This document shows, piece by piece, positions 8,074 through 15,261 of a stretch of 40,539 nt of DNA. Source of the stretch: an uncultured Bacillota bacterium. GTDB taxonomy: Bacteria > Bacillota_I > Bacilli_A > RF39 > UBA660. The position numbers were made by a program, and so were the translations under genes. Positions within the stretch are counted from its first letter, which is position 1. Each line of letters begins with the position of its first letter. The DNA lies in the NCBI GenBank assembly GCA_946626905.1, contig CAMOVA010000003.1, positions 1-40,539 of the forward strand, given 5' to 3'. The notes beneath the pieces are model-generated. The model saw nothing but the letters and a program-made list of their open reading frames with translations, did no database searches and was not told where the DNA came from.

Positions 8074-8847
8074 ATGGATTTTAATATAGGGGATATTGTT
8101 ACTAGGAATTCTTATAATAATGATACATTATTTAAAATAATTGATATTAAAGATGATATTTATTTTTTAGTAGGAATTAATGTAAGATTATGTGCTGATG
8201 CATATAAAGATGATTTGAAATTATATGATGATGATTTAAGACTTGATGAAGAATTTTTAAGTGATATAAAAAAGAATAATTTAAATAGAAATGATTATTT
8301 TTATTTACCTGGTAAGATTCTTCATATTGATAGTGATAAAGATTATTTAAATAGATGTTTAAAGTATTATGAAGGTTTTAATATAATGGCTCAAGGTATA
8401 TATTTATTAGAAAATCAAATGCCTATTAAAATAAAAGAACTATTAGAAAAATATAATCCAGATATTGTTGTTATAACAGGTCATGATGCTTATTATAAAA
8501 AAAGAGGTGATGAATCAATATCTTCATATAAAAATAGTTTATTTTTTAAACAAGCTATAGAAGAAGCTAGAAAATATGAAAAGAGTCATGAAAAATTAGT
8601 TATTATTGCAGGTGGATGTCAATCTGATTATGAAGAATTAATAAAGGCAGGTGCTAATTTCGCATCTAGTCCTAAAAGAATAAATATTCATGCATTAGAT
8701 CCGGCGATAGTTGCTACTAAAATGAGTTTGTCTGATGTAACAAATGATATAGATCTTAAAGATGTTTTAGAAAATACTAAATATGGTTCAAAAGGTATAG
8801 GTGGAATTATCACTAAAGGTACAATGCATGTTGGATATCCAAGATAG
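8074..8847 (+). CDS. yabG: Sporulation-specific protease YabG
   Basis: 257 residues similar throughout to YabG (peptidase family U57), which trims spore coat proteins in the mother cell. Visible landmarks are the N-terminal GDIVTRNSY segment, PGKILHIDSD, the VITGHDAYYKK motif, AGGCQSDYEELIKAGANFASSPKRINIHALDPA and the terminal GIGGIITKGTMH. Cys182 in GGCQS and the His of ITGHD are the likely catalytic pair. Start ATG 8074 follows GGTGAT. Bacillus shows the same yabG-veg order. Its presence implies a spore-forming capacity now or in the recent past. Confidence 0.92.
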   Translation: MDFNIGDIVTRNSYNNDTLFKIIDIKDDIYFLVGINVRLCADAYKDDLKLYDDDLRLDEEFLSDIKKNNLNRNDYFYLPGKILHIDSDKDYLNRCLKYYEGFNIMAQGIYLLENQMPIKIKELLEKYNPDIVVITGHDAYYKKRGDESISSYKNSLFFKQAIEEARKYEKSHEKLVIIAGGCQSDYEELIKAGANFASSPKRINIHALDPAIVATKMSLSDVTNDIDLKDVLENTKYGSKGIGGIITKGTMHVGYPR

Positions 8848-8855
8848 GAGGTAAT

Positions 8856-9068
8856 ATGACAACTTCTAAAATTAAAGACAAATTAAATGATTATATAGGA
8901 AAAGAAGTACTTATAAAATGTGATTTAGGGAGAAATAAATATGAAGAATATAATGCGGTTATAGATAACTTATATAATCATGTTTTTACGGTAAAATTAT
9001 ATGATAATTATATTAAATCTTTTTCGTATATTGATGTAATAACAAAAACAGTTAAAATTGAATTTTAG
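8856..9068 (+). CDS. veg: Veg family protein
   Basis: 70 residues, slightly shorter than Bacillus Veg (86). The match runs along the whole chain: SKIKDKLNDYIGKEVLIK, GRNKYEEYNAVIDNLYNHVF and YIDVITKTVKIEF correspond to the Veg pattern of an SH3-like beta-barrel. Veg stimulates biofilm formation in Bacillus and is one of the most abundant transcripts there; the mechanism is unsettled. The basic GGRRK stretch of Bacillus Veg is here GRNKY. GGAGGT precedes ATG, 8 bases after yabG ends, so the two share a transcript. Confidence 0.85.
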   Translation: MTTSKIKDKLNDYIGKEVLIKCDLGRNKYEEYNAVIDNLYNHVFTVKLYDNYIKSFSYIDVITKTVKIEF

Positions 9069-9071
9069 ATA

Positions 9072-9100
9072 TTGATTTTATTTTGATTATAGGTTAAAAT
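9072..9100 (+). promoter_or_regulatory. Promoter of spoVG
   Basis: TTGATT (9072-9077), 17-base spacer, TAAAAT (9095-9100). This is a sigma-A-type promoter; the SigH consensus used for spoVG in Bacillus is not seen. Confidence 0.6.
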
Positions 9101-9132
9101 TAAATTAGAACAAGACTGAAGGGAGATATGGT

Positions 9133-9396
9133 ATGAAAATAACATCTGTTAACGTTAAAGTTTCTGACAAAGAAGATTCAAAAATGAAAGGTATTGCTTC
9201 TGTTTTATTAGATGATTGTTTTGCAATTCATGATATTAGAATTATTGAAGGTGAAAAAGGTTTATTTATAGCTATGCCAAGTCGTAAAACTTCAAGTGGT
9301 GAATATAGAGATATTGCACACCCAATTACACCAGAATGCCGTAAGATGTTTGAAGATGCTGTGCTTGAAGCATATAATAAAGAATTAAACGCATAA
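9133..9396 (+). CDS. spoVG: Regulatory nucleic-acid-binding protein SpoVG
   Basis: 87 residues, normal for SpoVG. Hallmarks are the N-terminal beta-strand ITSVNVKV, MKGIASVLLDDCFAIHDIRIIEG, GLFIAMPSRKT and GEYRDIAHPITPECR. SpoVG proteins bind DNA and RNA and affect cell division, sporulation or virulence in different species. The helix after IAHPI is the main specificity segment. A strong AAGGGAG binding site and a separate promoter and terminator make it a monocistronic gene. It sits between veg and yabPQ, a compressed version of the Bacillus order. Confidence 0.95.
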   Translation: MKITSVNVKVSDKEDSKMKGIASVLLDDCFAIHDIRIIEGEKGLFIAMPSRKTSSGEYRDIAHPITPECRKMFEDAVLEAYNKELNA

Positions 9397-9409
9397 TGCG
9401 TTTTTTTTG
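9387..9409 (+). terminator. spoVG terminator with the stop codon as its loop
   Basis: AAACGCA (9387-9393) pairs with TGCGTTT (9397-9403). The three loop bases are the TAA stop codon (9394-9396). A T-run of eight follows. Confidence 0.92.
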
Positions 9410-9437
9410 TAATATTTTTTAATTGTAAGAATATATT
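9410..9437 (+). promoter_or_regulatory. Weak candidate SigE-like promoter of yabPQ
   Basis: TAATATT (9410-9416) resembles a SigE -35. A loose -10 match, AATATATT (9430-9437), follows after 13 bases. No better promoter is visible before yabP. Confidence 0.2.
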
Positions 9438-9452
9438 TTATTGGGTGATAAT

Positions 9453-9743
9453 ATGGAAAATACTAGTAGTGTTAATCTTGGAAGTCATAATATTGCTATT
9501 TCGGAAAGAAAGAATATGGTAATAAATGGTGTTAAAAAAATTGATAGTTTTGATGAAGAAGAATTTTTGATTGAAACTACTATGGGTTATTTGTTTTTAA
9601 AGGGTGAAGGATTAGAAATTGTTAAACTTGATACATATCAAGGTAATGTTTCAATTAAAGGTAAAATAAATAGCTTTAATTATGTTGAAAGTGCTACTAA
9701 AAGAGAAAAGGAACCATCACTAATAGGTAAGTTATTTAAATGA
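9453..9743 (+). CDS. yabP: Spore protein YabP
   Basis: 96 residues of the YabP/YqfC family. The characteristic core is present: ISERKNMVINGVKKIDSFDEEEFLIETTMGYLFLKGEGLEI, then NVSIKGKI, ending in LIGKLFK as in Bacillus YabP. YabP and YabQ are mother-cell proteins made under SigE; YabQ is needed for cortex assembly. TTG 9441 is in frame but is part of the ribosome binding site TTGGGTGAT, so ATG 9453 is the start. The end overlaps yabQ by four bases. Confidence 0.9.
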   Translation: MENTSSVNLGSHNIAISERKNMVINGVKKIDSFDEEEFLIETTMGYLFLKGEGLEIVKLDTYQGNVSIKGKINSFNYVESATKREKEPSLIGKLFK

Positions 9744-10006
9744 GTTTAAAAGTTCAAATATTATCTTTAATTGTTTCTTTTTTGTATGGTGTTTTCTTTA
9801 CTATTACAGTAAAATTTATTTATCAAAAAATAATTAATAATAAAAAAATAGTTAATATAATACTATCTTTTATGTTTGCGCTTTTTCATGCATTATTTTA
9901 TTTTTGGATATTACTTAAAATAAATAATGGAATAATTCATATATATTGTATTTTATCTTTGTTTATAGGTTTTATGGTTGTTTATAAAATTATCAAAAAA
10001 AGATAG
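9740..10006 (+). CDS. yabQ: Spore cortex biosynthesis protein YabQ
   Basis: 88 residues, four predicted membrane segments, with the YabQ pattern of an N-terminal QILSLIVSFLYGVFFT helix and a FALFHALFYFWILLKINNG segment. In Bacillus YabQ localises to the forespore membranes and is required for cortex formation. It is shorter than Bacillus YabQ, lacking the C-terminal extension. It starts in an ATGA overlap with yabP, which supports the identity. The divIC gene that follows in Bacillus is absent; a pyruvate-kinase-like gene lies there instead. Confidence 0.82.
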   Translation: MSLKVQILSLIVSFLYGVFFTITVKFIYQKIINNKKIVNIILSFMFALFHALFYFWILLKINNGIIHIYCILSLFIGFMVVYKIIKKR

Positions 10007-10015
10007 TTTTTTTTA
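9987..10015 (+). terminator. Terminator of yabPQ
   Basis: AAATTATC (9987-9994) pairs with GATAGTTT (10002-10009) with one T-G pair; loop of seven A; T-run. The stop TAG (10004-10006) is in the stem. Confidence 0.75.
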
Positions 10016-10024
10016 TTATTTTTA

Positions 10025-10033
10025 TGTTATAAT
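10025..10033 (+). promoter_or_regulatory. Extended -10 promoter of the pyruvate-kinase-like gene
   Basis: TGTTATAAT, -10 at 10028-10033. AGGTGA (10041-10046) and ATG 10051 follow closely, leaving a leader of about 10 bases. Confidence 0.65.
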
Positions 10034-10050
10034 TAATAATAGGTGATACT

Positions 10051-11463
10051 ATGAAAAAGACTAAGATAGTAGCAACCATAGGACCATCTAGTAAAGATAA
10101 GATTATTTTACAAGAAATGATAGAAAATGGTATGGATGTTGCACGTTTTAATATGAAATATGCATCAATAGATTTTTGTAAAGATATTATATATAAAATA
10201 AGAGATATTGACAGAAATCTTAAAACTAATACAGCTTTTATGATGGAGTTGGCTGGTCCAAGTATTTTAACTCATAATTTTATTGATGGACAAGCTTATT
10301 TTAAAAGAGATTCAATTATAAGAGTTTATAAAGATAAAGTATTAGGTGATAATACAAAGTTTTCTATTACTAATGATAAATTAATTGATTGTGTGAAAAC
10401 TAATTCAATTATTAAGATTGATAAAAGTAGTGTAGTATTACAAGTTATGTCTAGAGTAGATGATTGTATACTATGTAAGGTTACAGTTGATGGATTTATT
10501 AAAAACAATAGTGAAGTTAGATTAGTTGATAAAAAATTAGATATACCTTTTGTTACAGAAGCTGATAAGGAAATTCTTAAATTTGTAACAGAAGAAAGAG
10601 TTGATTATATAAGTTTATCACTGGTAAATGGTAGTGAAGATGTTTTAAAAATAAATGATTTACTTATTGAATATAACAATAATAATACTTCAATTATTTC
10701 TAAAATAGAAACTGAAAATTCTGTTAAAGAAATTGATGATATTATAAGAGTAAGTGATGGTATTATTATTGATAAAGAATCATTGATGTTAGAAATGATA
10801 CCAGAAAGAATACCAGGAATAACAAAAAGTATTATTAATAAATGTCATTTTCAATCAAAATTAAATTTAGTTGAAACTGAAATGGAATCTACAACTATTG
10901 ATATAATTCCTAGCAAAGGTCAAATAAATGATATAGCTAATACAATTTGTGAAGGAATAGATGGTGTAGTTGTAACTTTAGAAACAACTATAGGTAAATA
11001 TCCTGTAGGAACAATAAATAGAATAAAAAGGATTATTGAAAATTCAGAATTAGATATAAATTATTTAGATTTTTTAAATAGAACAATGCGTAGTGAAAAA
11101 CAAGATATTACAGGACTTCTTGCCCATAGTGTAGTAGACTGTGCTTCAAAATTAAATGCAGTTGCTATTGTAATACCAACTATTAGTGGTTATACTGCTA
11201 AAAAAATAAGTAGATATAAACCAAGTTGTCCTATAATAGCATTAACACCAAATGCGCATGTAGCAAAAGCTCTTTCGATGTTTTATGGAATATATCCAGT
11301 AGTTATTAGTGAACCAAAATCATTAGATACTATTTTAAAATATTCAAAAGATTTAGTTAGTAAAAAAATAAAATTTAATAAAGGTGATGTCTTTGTTATA
11401 ACTGGAGGATATCCTTTTAAAGAAGTTAAACATACTAATTTTATGTCAGTAGAAGAATTATAA
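10051..11463 (+). CDS. Degenerate pyruvate kinase paralogue (probable pseudoenzyme)
   Basis: 470 residues colinear with pyruvate kinase: the start TKIVATIGPSS, the TIM barrel, the small B domain, SKIE with Lys218 and Glu220, and a full C-terminal regulatory domain. Several active-site residues differ. RxNFSHG is RFNMKYA (Arg32 and Asn34 kept, Ser to Lys36). The DTKGPEIR motif is MELAGPSI (Asp to Glu66, Thr to Leu67, Lys to Ala68). In the ARGDLG motif the metal-binding Asp is Ser244. TATQM is VETEM. Normal phosphoenolpyruvate-ADP catalysis therefore looks unlikely. A regulatory or binding role is possible; what it binds is unknown. Start ATG 10051 follows AGGTGAT. Confidence 0.8.
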   Translation: MKKTKIVATIGPSSKDKIILQEMIENGMDVARFNMKYASIDFCKDIIYKIRDIDRNLKTNTAFMMELAGPSILTHNFIDGQAYFKRDSIIRVYKDKVLGDNTKFSITNDKLIDCVKTNSIIKIDKSSVVLQVMSRVDDCILCKVTVDGFIKNNSEVRLVDKKLDIPFVTEADKEILKFVTEERVDYISLSLVNGSEDVLKINDLLIEYNNNNTSIISKIETENSVKEIDDIIRVSDGIIIDKESLMLEMIPERIPGITKSIINKCHFQSKLNLVETEMESTTIDIIPSKGQINDIANTICEGIDGVVVTLETTIGKYPVGTINRIKRIIENSELDINYLDFLNRTMRSEKQDITGLLAHSVVDCASKLNAVAIVIPTISGYTAKKISRYKPSCPIIALTPNAHVAKALSMFYGIYPVVISEPKSLDTILKYSKDLVSKKIKFNKGDVFVITGGYPFKEVKHTNFMSVEEL

Positions 11464-11482
11464 AAGAAAATGGGGTGATAGT

Positions 11483-13882
11483 GTGACTGTAGATAAATAT
11501 GCTAGGGGTGTGGCGACACCTGAGAATATTATACAAGGTAATAAATATCGTTTTACTTTGTTAACTCCTAGACTTATAAGACTTGAATATAGTGAAACAG
11601 GTCATTTTGTTGATGAACCTACTAGTTTTGCTAGATGTCGTGATTATCCAGCTTTTAAATATGAAAAACAAGAAAATGAAAGGTTATTATTAATTAGAAC
11701 TAAGTATTTTCAAGTTACTTATTTAAAAGATAAACCTTTTTATGGTGGAAAGGTTAATCCAACTGGTAATTTAAAAATAGAACTTTTAAATTCTAATAAT
11801 ATATGGTATTACGGTCATCCTGAAGTTAAAAACTATGGAGCTCCAGGAAATTCTATTGATAATTCTAATAATAAATTAAATACAAAAAGAGGATTATATT
11901 CATTAGATGGATTTTCTTCTTATGATGATTCTAATGCTCTTATTATTGATAAAAATAATCAATTAAAAAAGAAAAGTGAAAAACATACTGATGTTTATGT
12001 ATTTTTATATCTAAATGATTTCTTGGAATGTTTAAAAGATTATTATTATTTAACTGGTTATCCACCTTTGATTCCTAGATATGCTTTAGGTAATTGGTGG
12101 AGTAGAAATTTAAATTATAATGACAATTCATTAAAAAATATAGTTGATAATTTTTATGAAAAAGATATTCCTATATCACTATTTTTATTAGATAAAGAAT
12201 GGCATATAAATGAATATCAAAACAAGAAATTATCTTCAGGTTTTACTTGGAATAATAAGTATTTCGAAAAGCCTAATTTAATGATTAATTATTTACATTC
12301 TAAAGGAATACAAGTTGGTCTTAATATAGATCCGAGTGAAGGTATAGTTCCTTATGAAAAGAATTATCCAACTATTAGTAAAGGATTAAAAAACAATACT
12401 AATGATATAATTCCGTTTAATGTATTTGATATTAATTATATTAATGCATATTTTGCTTATTTGATAAATCCATTGAATCAAGATGGAGTAGATTTTTATT
12501 GGTTAGATACTAATGATAAAGAATATTCAACTTTACTTTGGGCATTAAATGAATATCATTATCAATTTGGTGCGGTTGATTATCATAAAAGACCATTCTT
12601 ATTAACTAGAAATTCAAATATAGCAGAACATAGATATCCTGTAACTTATTCAGGTAAAACTGTTGTAGGATGGGATACATTAAAGATGGTTATTAAGTAT
12701 AATATGTTAGCTACTGATAACGGAAACTCTTTCTGGGCACATGATATAGGTGGTTACTATAAAGGTGTAGAAGATAGCGAATTATATACAAGATTTGTTC
12801 AATTAGGTACTTTTAGTCCTATACTAAAATTTGGTAGTGAAGCAGGTAAATTTTATAAAAGAGAACCATGGAGATGGGATTTTAAAACTTATAAAATAAC
12901 AAAGGATTATTTGAATCTAAGACATAAATTAATACCTTATTTATACTCTGAAGCATATAAATATCATAGTAGTGCAATCCCATTAATAATCCCACTTTAT
13001 TATGCTCAACCAGAAGTATATGATGATCCTATTTACAATAGTGAATATTTCTTAGGTAGTGAATTTTTCATTTCACCAATTTTAAATAAAGAAGAACCTG
13101 TTATGAATAGGGCAATACATAGATTTTATCTTCCAAGAGGTATTTGGTTTGATTTTGTAACTGGTAAAAAATTCATTGGTGGAAAACAATATTTATCTTT
13201 CTTTAAAGATGAAGATTACCCAGTTTATGTAAAAGCAGGAGCTATTATCCCACTTGCTCATCCAGATAATTTGAATGATACTAGTTCACCAAAAACAATG
13301 GAAATTCAAATATTCCCTGGTCAAAGTAATAGCTATAAATTATATGAAGATGATGGTATTAGTGAACTTTATAAAAAAGGTTACTATTTAATGAGTTCTA
13401 TTGAATATACATATGTAAAAAACAATTATACGGTTATTGTTAGACCTGTTAAGGGTAAGAGTGGTATTATTCCAGCTCAAAGAAAATACATATTTAACTT
13501 TAGAAATACTAAATATGCGAATGAAGTTGAAGTATTTATAAATACTTTAAAAGTTCCATTTAAAAAATATTCTAAAGGAACAAGTTTCTTTATTGAAGTG
13601 GAAAATGTTCCAACAACTTCACAATTAACTATTATATGTAAGGGTTCTAATATTGAGATTTCTGCAGAACGTATTTTTATGGATGATATAGAATCAATTA
13701 TATCAGATTTACAAATAGAAACTGTTTTAAAAGAAAGAATAGATGAAATCTTAAATTCTAATTTAGAAATAAAGAAAAAACGTATTGAAATTAGAAAACT
13801 TGAAAGAAAAGGCTTAGAAAAGAAATTTATTAAACTTTTCTTAAAACTAATTGAATATCTAGAAATGTTTGAATTAAAATGA
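11483..13882 (+). CDS. GH31-family glycoside hydrolase-like protein, acid/base residue replaced
   Basis: 799 residues. There is an N-terminal beta-sandwich (to about 190), a TIM barrel (about 200-520), and beta-domains with the DDG(I/T)xELY motif near 630, as in GH31 alpha-glucosidase relatives. Asp342 in WLDTND occupies the nucleophile position. The acid/base position, the Asp of the family SGDT/LGDN motif, is Lys392 in YSGKTVVGWDTL (codon AAA at 12656-12658). The usual RLHS is KFGS. A helical, charged tail of about 70 residues follows the last beta-domain. It is either inactive, a binding protein, or uses another residue such as Asp398. There is no signal peptide, so it is cytoplasmic. GTG 11483 is preceded by GGGGTGATA. 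Confidence 0.82.
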   Translation: MTVDKYARGVATPENIIQGNKYRFTLLTPRLIRLEYSETGHFVDEPTSFARCRDYPAFKYEKQENERLLLIRTKYFQVTYLKDKPFYGGKVNPTGNLKIELLNSNNIWYYGHPEVKNYGAPGNSIDNSNNKLNTKRGLYSLDGFSSYDDSNALIIDKNNQLKKKSEKHTDVYVFLYLNDFLECLKDYYYLTGYPPLIPRYALGNWWSRNLNYNDNSLKNIVDNFYEKDIPISLFLLDKEWHINEYQNKKLSSGFTWNNKYFEKPNLMINYLHSKGIQVGLNIDPSEGIVPYEKNYPTISKGLKNNTNDIIPFNVFDINYINAYFAYLINPLNQDGVDFYWLDTNDKEYSTLLWALNEYHYQFGAVDYHKRPFLLTRNSNIAEHRYPVTYSGKTVVGWDTLKMVIKYNMLATDNGNSFWAHDIGGYYKGVEDSELYTRFVQLGTFSPILKFGSEAGKFYKREPWRWDFKTYKITKDYLNLRHKLIPYLYSEAYKYHSSAIPLIIPLYYAQPEVYDDPIYNSEYFLGSEFFISPILNKEEPVMNRAIHRFYLPRGIWFDFVTGKKFIGGKQYLSFFKDEDYPVYVKAGAIIPLAHPDNLNDTSSPKTMEIQIFPGQSNSYKLYEDDGISELYKKGYYLMSSIEYTYVKNNYTVIVRPVKGKSGIIPAQRKYIFNFRNTKYANEVEVFINTLKVPFKKYSKGTSFFIEVENVPTTSQLTIICKGSNIEISAERIFMDDIESIISDLQIETVLKERIDEILNSNLEIKKKRIEIRKLERKGLEKKFIKLFLKLIEYLEMFELK

Positions 13883-13888
13883 TATAAT
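13880..13888 (+). promoter_or_regulatory. Extended -10 promoter of the 13904 gene
   Basis: TGATATAAT, -10 at 13883-13888. Its TG is the first two bases of the TGA stop codon of the GH31 gene. Confidence 0.6.
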
Positions 13889-13903
13889 TAGTTAGGTGTT
13901 AGT

Positions 13904-14251
13904 ATGAATAATTTAATATTTAGTATAGGAGTGTTTATAACAATATATTTATTATATGTAATATTTGTTATAAATAAGAGAGATAAATTACAAAAATTAA
14001 AAAAAGGTGTTATAGTGTCTTATATAGTTAAAAAGTATAATTTAGATTTAAAAAAGATTAATTTAAAAGTATTAGGACATATGATATCTTTATCAATTGC
14101 TTTTATAATATCAATAACATTTTATATTGTAAGTTTTGTTGATAATTATGTTTTAAAAGTATTATTAAGTTTTGTTATATTAATGCCATTTCAATTACTT
14201 ATTTATAACATAATAGGCATACTATATAAAAAAGAACAAAAAAAACAGTAG
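13904..14251 (+). CDS. Small membrane protein of unknown function
   Basis: 115 residues, not recognised. One helix at 3-23 is followed by a basic cytoplasmic segment (KRDKLQKLKKG, then VKKYNLDLKKINLK), then two helices at about 57-79 and 84-108 and a lysine-rich tail. Lysine-rich loops flanking the helices suggest the loop and the tail face the cytoplasm. The start follows TTAGGTG with usual spacing. It is monocistronic, with its own promoter and terminator. Confidence 0.7.
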   Translation: MNNLIFSIGVFITIYLLYVIFVINKRDKLQKLKKGVIVSYIVKKYNLDLKKINLKVLGHMISLSIAFIISITFYIVSFVDNYVLKVLLSFVILMPFQLLIYNIIGILYKKEQKKQ

Positions 14252-14268
14252 GTAATACTGTTTTTTTA
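14241..14268 (+). terminator. Terminator of the 13904 gene
   Basis: AAAACAGTA (14242-14250) / TACTGTTTT (14256-14264), 5-base loop, T-run. The stop TAG (14249-14251) spans the stem-loop boundary. Confidence 0.9.
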
Positions 14269-14274
14269 GTATTA

Positions 14275-14283
14275 TGATATAAT
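14275..14283 (+). promoter_or_regulatory. Extended -10 promoter of the 14323 gene
   Basis: TGATATAAT, -10 at 14278-14283. The leader here is longer, about 32 bases. Confidence 0.55.
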
Positions 14284-14322
14284 TGATTAAAGAGAAAAAC
14301 TTATGAATGGTTGGGATATTTT

Positions 14323-14703
14323 ATGAAAAATAATGGAGAAGTTTTAAAGAAAATGAAAAATATTTATTATTCTAAAGATAAAGAATATTTGGATTGGATG
14401 GGTTTTAGGATAACGGATATAAACTATCCAAGTTATCATCATATTGTTAAAGCTGAAGAATTAAAAAAAGAAAACTTAGGAATAGAAGCAAGCATTTCTA
14501 ATGGAGCATATTTAGGTAAAAAATCCCATGAATTACTACATAGAATAGAACAATATGATAAAGATACATATATATTATGGAACAAATTATTTTTAATTAT
14601 TAATCACTTTAATGAGTATCCAAATGACTCTTTATGGGCGATGGTATTTGAATTACAAGAGAAATCACTTATGATAGATAAAGCTAATAAAAAAACTATG
14701 TAA
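14323..14703 (+). CDS. Possible HNH-like (His-Me finger) protein
   Basis: 126 residues from ATG 14323. TTG 14311 is in frame but lies in the probable binding site TTGGGAT. No clear family match was recognised. The order His39-His40-Ile41, Asn60, His69, His73 follows the HHI...N-x8-H-x3-H spacing of HNH nucleases (NGAYLGKKSHELLH). The cysteine pairs that hold the finger in many HNH proteins are absent. The chain is otherwise helical and charged, with no membrane segment or signal peptide. If the motif is real it may be a nuclease or a nucleic-acid-binding relic. It is monocistronic. Confidence 0.55.
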   Translation: MKNNGEVLKKMKNIYYSKDKEYLDWMGFRITDINYPSYHHIVKAEELKKENLGIEASISNGAYLGKKSHELLHRIEQYDKDTYILWNKLFLIINHFNEYPNDSLWAMVFELQEKSLMIDKANKKTM

Positions 14704-14729
14704 AGAAGGTAAAAAAACTTCTTTTTTTT
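14702..14729 (+). terminator. Terminator before the mraZ operon
   Basis: AAAGAAG (14702-14708) / CTTCTTT (14718-14724) with a 9-base A-rich loop and T-run. Confidence 0.85.
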
Positions 14730-14752
14730 ATTGTAAAATTGTCAAAAAACTA

Positions 14753-14782
14753 TTTACAAATACCTCCAAAAAATGATACAAT
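14753..14782 (+). promoter_or_regulatory. Promoter of the mraZ division operon
   Basis: TTTACA (14753-14758), 18-base spacer, TACAAT (14777-14782) with extended TG at 14774-14775. It is the only clear promoter driving mraZ through the prepilin-like gene. Confidence 0.75.
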
Positions 14783-14792
14783 AATGGTGCAC

Positions 14793-14822
14793 AGTGGTAA
14801 TGAGTGGCAAAAAGTGGGGTGG
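14793..14822 (+). promoter_or_regulatory. MraZ operator (three AGTGG boxes)
   Basis: AGTGG at 14793, 14803 and 14813, exactly 10 bases apart, then GGTGG. This matches the tandem GTGG/TGGG boxes bound by MraZ upstream of its own operon in other bacteria. The boxes lie in the leader between the -10 and ATG 14827, and the last one overlaps the ribosome binding site, so MraZ binding could block both transcription and translation. Confidence 0.85.
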
Positions 14823-14826
14823 TTCT

Positions 14827-15261
14827 ATGTTTATGGGTGAATATCATCATACGATTGATAACAAAGGAAGACTTACAATACCAGCTAAAATAAGATATGA
14901 GCTTGGAAGTAATTTCGTTGTTACAAGAGGATTAGATAACTGTTTATTTGTTTATCCTAATGATGAATGGATGAAAGTTATAAATAAATATAAAGAATTA
15001 CCTAATACAAAAGATGCGAGAAAGTTTATGAGATTCTTCTTATCAGGAGCTACAACAAGTGATTTTGACAAGCAAGGAAGAGTTAATATATCAATACCAC
15101 TTATAAGTTATGCCTCATTAGAAAAAGATTGTGTAATAATTGGTGTTAATGACCATTTAGAAATTTGGAGTAAAGAGAATTGGACTAAGTTTATTGAAGA
15201 TAATGAAGAAGATTTATCTGATATAGCTGATAAATTATTCTCTGGTGATCTTAATGCATAA
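14827..15261 (+). CDS. mraZ: Transcriptional regulator MraZ
   Basis: 144 residues with two AbrB/SpoVT-like DNA-binding domains: GEYHHTIDNKGRLTIPAK at the N-terminus and DFDKQGRVNISI in the second half. MraZ autoregulates the division and cell-wall operon through repeated GTGG boxes, which are present directly upstream. GTG 14794 and ATG 14800 are in frame but lie within the operator. ATG 14827 gives the universal MFMGEY start and follows GGGGTGG. The end overlaps the rsmH start by eight bases. Confidence 0.96.
   Translation: MFMGEYHHTIDNKGRLTIPAKIRYELGSNFVVTRGLDNCLFVYPNDEWMKVINKYKELPNTKDARKFMRFFLSGATTSDFDKQGRVNISIPLISYASLEKDCVIIGVNDHLEIWSKENWTKFIEDNEEDLSDIADKLFSGDLNA

Noticed and set aside
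14794..14826. N-terminal extension of MraZ
   Set aside because: These codons are the repeated AGTGG operator and ribosome binding site; the conserved MFMGEY start is at 14827.
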